DNA from: Victivallales bacterium | Lineage (GTDB): Bacteria > Verrucomicrobiota > Lentisphaeria > Oligosphaerales > Oligosphaeraceae | DNA: 10,420 nucleotides | Assembly: GCA_017615955.1 (NCBI GenBank) | Contig: JAFZZD010000220.1 | Coordinates: 1-10,420 of the forward strand | Direction of reading: 5' to 3' | Position numbers and translations under genes: made by a program | Shown: one piece after another, positions 7,458 through 10,420 of the stretch | Numbering within the stretch: the stretch's first letter is position 1 | How the letters are laid out: every line of letters begins with the position of its first letter | The notes under the pieces: generated by a model | The model's input: the letters and a program-made list of their open reading frames with translations, nothing else | Told to the model about the DNA's origin: nothing | Database searches by the model: none

Positions 7458-8813
7458 TCAATTTCTTCTGGCGATCTTGATTACTTTTCCTTGGAGCGCA
7501 CTTGCCGATGCCTTTTCTATCATGACAGTTGCCATGTCCCCAGGCAGCAGGCCTTCCACTGGCGGGAAATTGCATGTCTTGTTGAGATCGCTCCTTCCTG
7601 TCCAGCGGTTGGCATTGCGCTTGCTGGTCCCTTCCACCAGCACCTCCAGCTCACGCCCCACAAAGGTGCTGTTGCGCCTGCCGGCGTATTCCTCCAAATC
7701 TGCAAGAAGCAACTGGTTGCGCTGGTTCTTGGTCTCCTCTGGCACGTCATCCGTCATGGTTTCCGCTGAACGAGTGCCTTTGCGTGGCGAATACCTGAAG
7801 ATGTACGCCATGTCATAGCCAACCTCGCGCATCAGGTTCCTGGTGGCGTTGAAATCCTCCTCCGTCTCGCCGCAGAAGCCCACGATCACATCCGTGGAGA
7901 AGGCCACTTCAGGCAGTTTTTCACGTATGGAATGTATGCAGTCCATATATTCTGAAGCAGTGTAGTTGCGGTGCATGGCCTTCAGCATCCTGTCAGACCC
8001 CGATTGCAGCGGGATGTGGAAGGACTTGCATACCTTGGGCAGGCTGGTGATGGCCTCGATAAAACGCTTGTTCATGAAGCGGACATGGGGCGATGTGAAG
8101 CGTATACGCTCCAGTCCCTCGATGTCATTCACTGCCTCAAGCAAATCCGCAAAAGGACTGATTTCCGTGGTGTAGGTGCCATTCTCCTTTGCCTCCACCA
8201 GACCGTATGCGGTGATGTTCTGCCCCAGAAGCAGGATCTCCTTTGTCCCGTGCAGTTCCACAAGCTCCTTTATTTCCTCCACAATGGCGGGTATGCTGCG
8301 GCTACGCTCGCGTCCACGCGTGAACGGTACAATGCAATAGGTGCAGAACTGGTTGCAGCCCCGCATGACGGACGTCATTGCGCAGACCTGCTGCCCAAGG
8401 TGCCCCGGGCATTCGTGGTAGGTCTTGGTGTTCTGCTGTAGTGCTGCGATGTGCCTTCTGCCGGCTGCCGCGTCGGCGATTATTTCCGGTATCAGGTGCA
8501 ACTGCTCCGTGCCGGCCACAAAGTCCAGGTGCGGTATTAGCTTGAACAGTTCCTCGCCTCGGTTCTGCGCCATGCATCCCATTATGCCGATAATGGGGCG
8601 GTGTCCTTCGCTGAACAGTTTCTTCAATATGCCTGCCTTGCCGAATGCCTTGCGTTCCGCCTGCTCACGCACGCTGCACGTATTGAGGATGATGACATCC
8701 GCCTCTTCCTCTGTTTCGGCTGGCGTGTGCCCTTGCGCATTCAGCAATGCCGCCAGCGCTTCGCTTTCACGCTCGTTCATCTGGCAGCCGTATGTGTGTA
8801 TGTGGTATTTCAT
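7458..8813 (-). CDS. miaB: tRNA-2-methylthio-N6-dimethylallyladenosine synthase (MiaB)
   Basis: Radical-SAM methylthiotransferase that adds a methylthio group to i6A37 in tRNAs reading UNN codons. With the ATG at 8811-8813 it has 451 residues, normal for the family. The N-terminal domain binds the auxiliary iron-sulfur cluster through C10 (HTYGCQMN), C46 (LNTCSVRE) and C80 (IMGCMAQ). The radical-SAM cluster uses C153, C157 and C160 (RGCNQFCTYCIVPFTRGRE). LLGQN follows, and a TRAM domain at about 380-445 closes the protein. The NTCSVREQAE and CxxxCxxC contexts point to MiaB rather than RimO or MtaB. The frame stays open upstream to an ATG at 8948, but the added 45 residues precede the conserved start, cover the candidate promoter and translate a short tandem repeat, so I reject them. 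No Shine-Dalgarno is seen; the bases before the ATG are A-rich. It is probably the first gene of the leftward unit. Confidence 0.95.
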   Translation of the reverse strand: MKYHIHTYGCQMNERESEALAALLNAQGHTPAETEEEADVIILNTCSVREQAERKAFGKAGILKKLFSEGHRPIIGIMGCMAQNRGEELFKLIPHLDFVAGTEQLHLIPEIIADAAAGRRHIAALQQNTKTYHECPGHLGQQVCAMTSVMRGCNQFCTYCIVPFTRGRERSRSIPAIVEEIKELVELHGTKEILLLGQNITAYGLVEAKENGTYTTEISPFADLLEAVNDIEGLERIRFTSPHVRFMNKRFIEAITSLPKVCKSFHIPLQSGSDRMLKAMHRNYTASEYMDCIHSIREKLPEVAFSTDVIVGFCGETEEDFNATRNLMREVGYDMAYIFRYSPRKGTRSAETMTDDVPEETKNQRNQLLLADLEEYAGRRNSTFVGRELEVLVEGTSKRNANRWTGRSDLNKTCNFPPVEGLLPGDMATVMIEKASASALQGKVIKIARRN

Positions 8814-8834
8814 GGTTTTGTTCGAAAATGCGGT

Positions 8835-8862
8835 AATATATCCAGTGTAGGACGTTTCGCAA
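8835..8862 (-). promoter_or_regulatory. Candidate promoter of miaB and the leftward gene cluster
   Basis: On the minus strand TTGCGA (plus 8857-8862) and TATATT (plus 8835-8840) are separated by 16 bp. This would start transcription roughly 15-20 nt before the miaB ATG at 8813. The fit to sigma70-type boxes is fair. Its position supports the 8813 start rather than the longer frame. Confidence 0.5.
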
Positions 8863-8891
8863 TTTGAAACTTGAATAATTTTCTTCCCCAT

Positions 8892-8909
8892 GAGTCCCAG
8901 GAGTCCCAG
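8892..8909. repeat. 9-bp tandem repeat, two exact copies of GAGTCCCAG
   Basis: GAGTCCCAG occurs twice head to tail at 8892-8900 and 8901-8909, followed by GAGGAG as a partial third unit. The GTCC cores are 9 bp apart. On the minus strand, toward miaB, it reads as CTGGGACTC units, placing it in the same GGAC-core family as 959-995 and 10406-10420. It lies about 30 bp upstream of the miaB -35 candidate. Confidence 0.8.
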
Positions 8910-8949
8910 GAGGAGTGACTTGTTATATTGTGTGCTCTTGTTACGCAAA

Positions 8950-8976
8950 TTGGTTTCTTGGCCCTTATGTTATGAT
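8950..8976 (+). promoter_or_regulatory. Candidate promoter of the alkaline phosphatase gene
   Basis: TTGGTT (8950-8955) and TATGAT (8971-8976) are spaced by 15 bp, and the -10 box is preceded by TGT, giving an extended -10. The leader would be about 85-90 nt. Competing candidates are TGTTATATT at 8921-8929 and TTGATA with TAAAAT downstream (about 8994-9020). I cannot choose between them firmly. Confidence 0.3.
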
Positions 8977-9051
8977 TAGCAAAAGAACTTTATTGATATA
9001 TATTTCGCTTTCGTAAAATAATGGCAATGAGGTTTATGTCAGGCAATAAAA

Positions 9052-9058
9052 AGAGGAG
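9052..9058 (+). promoter_or_regulatory. Shine-Dalgarno of the alkaline phosphatase gene
   Basis: AGAGGAG precedes the ATG at 9071 by 12 nt, the same long spacing as at alaS. It is the strongest ribosome site in the window and supports the start that includes the signal peptide. Confidence 0.65.
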
Positions 9059-9070
9059 ATAATCTAGAAG

Positions 9071-10405
9071 ATGAAAAAGTGTTTTTGGATGTTGTTGGTC
9101 TGCTGCGCAGTGCTGTTCGGCGCGGAGAATCCCAAGTACGTGTTCCTGTTCATTGGCGATGGCATGTCGGTGCCCCAGCGCATGCTGGCGGAGGAATATG
9201 CCAACAAGGTTCGTGGCACTGAAATATGCTTCAACCACTTCCCATGCCAGGCAATGACCAAGACCTATTCCGCAAACAGCTATGTCACGGATTCAGCAGC
9301 AGCCGCCACTGCAATGGCATGCGGAGTCAAGACCAACAACGGGCGCATTGGCATTGACGCACAGGGCAACCAGCTTGAATCGGTGGCATACGTGGCGAAG
9401 AAGGCTGGCCGCAAGGTGGGAATTGTCACTTCAATCTACATCAACCATGCTACACCGGCAGGCTTCTATGGCAAGCGTCTAAACCGCAACATGTACTATG
9501 AACTGGGTCTGGACCTGGTGGCCTCTGATTTCGACTTCTTCGGCGGGGGCGGTGTCAACAAGAACGATGACAAAAAGAGCAAGGAATACAAGGGCGACAT
9601 CTATGACCTGGCTACCGCCGCCGGCTACAAGATCGCACGCACCCGTGAGGAATTGCAGGCATTGAAGCCAGGCGATGGAAAGGTGCTGGCCCCGGGCTCC
9701 AAGGGCACTCTGAAATACAGAATCGACAGGGAACCAGAGGAAAAGCAGCCCGCTTTGTCAGAATATGTGACCAAGGCAATCGAGATGCTGGACAATCCAA
9801 AGGGCTTCTTCATGATGGTGGAAGGCGGCATGATCGACCTGGTGGGACACGGCAATGACGCCGCCACGAACATGGAGGAGGTCACTGGTCTGGACGCTGC
9901 GGTGCGCGTGGCGCTGGCATTTGCTGAAAGGCATCCCAAGGAAACGCTGATTGTAGTCACTGGCGATCATGAGACTGGCGGCATGACCATGGGCTTCGCG
10001 GGTTCGGGAAATCACCTCAATGTGGAACGCCTGGGCTTCCAGAAAATCTCCGCAGGTGAATTCGGCAAAAAGGTCATTGCAGCCAAAAAGGAAAAGGCAG
10101 ACTTCAGCTTCGAGGATGCAAAGCCAATGCTGACCAAATATTTCGGCTTCAAGTTCGGCAATGACAAGAACGATCCAATGACCGTCACAGAAAAGGAACT
10201 CAAGATGCTTCAGGATGATTTTGCCAATAACAAACTGGCAGATGCCGCAAGGCGCGTCATGATGAACAAGTCCGGCGTGGGCTGGACAACTGGCTCCCAT
10301 ACCTCGCTCCCCGCACTCACCACAGCAAAGGGCGTCGGAGCAGAAAAATTCCAGGGCTTCATTGAGAACACCGATATCGCCAAGATCCTCAAGGAAATGT
10401 TCTAG
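9071..10405 (+). CDS. phoA: Secreted alkaline phosphatase (PhoA family)
   Basis: A 444-residue metal-dependent phosphomonoesterase that releases inorganic phosphate outside the cytoplasm. A Sec signal peptide is clear: KK, a hydrophobic core to about residue 16, and likely cleavage after FGA (residues 16-18). Family motifs are complete: FIGDGM with metal ligand D30, VTDSAAAATAMACGVKTNNG with nucleophile S75, HATPAGF (H126, T128), VEGGMIDLVGHGND with E251, D256 and H260, VTGDHETGG with D299 and H300, and GSHTSLP with H410. R139 in NRN aligns with the phosphate-binding Arg166 of E. coli. The residues matching E. coli D153 and K328 are H126 and L257, which should alter the third metal site. The gene is divergent from miaB; phosphate control is plausible but no Pho box was recognised. 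The stop at 10403-10405 is followed at once by a 7-bp repeat, and no terminator fits in the remaining 15 nt. Confidence 0.95.
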   Translation: MKKCFWMLLVCCAVLFGAENPKYVFLFIGDGMSVPQRMLAEEYANKVRGTEICFNHFPCQAMTKTYSANSYVTDSAAAATAMACGVKTNNGRIGIDAQGNQLESVAYVAKKAGRKVGIVTSIYINHATPAGFYGKRLNRNMYYELGLDLVASDFDFFGGGGVNKNDDKKSKEYKGDIYDLATAAGYKIARTREELQALKPGDGKVLAPGSKGTLKYRIDREPEEKQPALSEYVTKAIEMLDNPKGFFMMVEGGMIDLVGHGNDAATNMEEVTGLDAAVRVALAFAERHPKETLIVVTGDHETGGMTMGFAGSGNHLNVERLGFQKISAGEFGKKVIAAKKEKADFSFEDAKPMLTKYFGFKFGNDKNDPMTVTEKELKMLQDDFANNKLADAARRVMMNKSGVGWTTGSHTSLPALTTAKGVGAEKFQGFIENTDIAKILKEMF

Positions 10406-10420
10406 AGTGGACAGTGGACA
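10406..10420 (+). repeat. 7-bp tandem repeat directly after the phosphatase stop codon (reaches window edge)
   Basis: AGTGGAC occurs twice in tandem (10406-10412 and 10413-10419), starting at the base after the TAG and followed by A at the edge, so more copies may lie beyond. The GGAC cores are 7 bp apart on the coding strand, matching the orientation and placement of the repeats after cysS. Confidence 0.7.

Larger units (their letters stand above)
8814..9070. other. Divergent intergenic region between miaB and the alkaline phosphatase gene
   Basis: This 257-nt AT-rich segment contains the leftward miaB promoter candidate, the 9-bp GAGTCCCAG tandem repeat (8892-8909), rightward extended -10-like boxes, and the phosphatase ribosome site. 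I saw no convincing Pho-box-like direct repeat of the enterobacterial CTGTCAT type, and no small gene. Confidence 0.7.

Noticed and set aside
9071..9124. Lipoprotein signal in the alkaline phosphatase
   Set aside because: The Cys pair follows LLV, which lacks the small residue needed before the lipobox Cys; a standard signal-peptidase I site after FGA fits better.
8990..9238. 82-codon minus-strand frame across the phosphatase start
   Set aside because: It covers the phosphatase ribosome site and signal peptide antisense, has no motif, and its downstream end is in AT-rich promoter DNA.

Overview
The window looks like ordinary chromosome from a bacterium with an export pathway (the alkaline phosphatase carries a Sec signal peptide). 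It is gene-dense and of moderate GC, with tightly packed core genes. Several starts have no clear Shine-Dalgarno but an A-rich stretch before the ATG. CysRS has the HIGN variant of the signature motif, and AlaRS has a Cys-rich insert. These traits are compatible with a Bacteroidota or PVC/Lentisphaerota-type organism, but I cannot place it by eye and this is a weak inference.

Layout: five genes run leftward (minus strand) and one runs rightward. Reading leftward from the right: miaB (7458-8813, tRNA methylthiotransferase), a 1361-residue SNF2-family ATPase (3333-7418), an EamA/DMT-type permease (2415-3320) and cysS (996-2399). They are separated by only 39, 12 and 15 nt, so they are probably cotranscribed. 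After a 334-nt non-coding gap comes alaS (start at 661), which runs off the left edge. Divergent from miaB, across a 257-nt intergenic region with promoter-like boxes, lies a complete secreted alkaline phosphatase gene (9071-10405).

Three of the leftward genes (miaB, cysS, alaS) supply tRNA modification or charging. The SNF2 ATPase and the permease sit inside this housekeeping group without an obvious functional link. The phosphatase would act outside the cytoplasm to release inorganic phosphate.

No transposase, integrase, CRISPR array, tRNA or rRNA gene, or recognisable defence system is visible. The most unusual signal is non-coding. All three intergenic segments carry short, imperfect tandem repeats of 7-9 bp period built on a GGAC/GTCC core: 887-910, 959-995, 8892-8909 and 10406-10420. 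Two of these clusters start at or within a few bases of a stop codon, with GGAC on the coding strand. In the alaS-cysS gap, opposed copies form a 26-bp imperfect inverted repeat, and an 11-nt C tract lies nearby. The second item of interest is the roughly 780-residue N-terminal half of the SNF2 protein, which I cannot assign apart from a TPR-like stretch.
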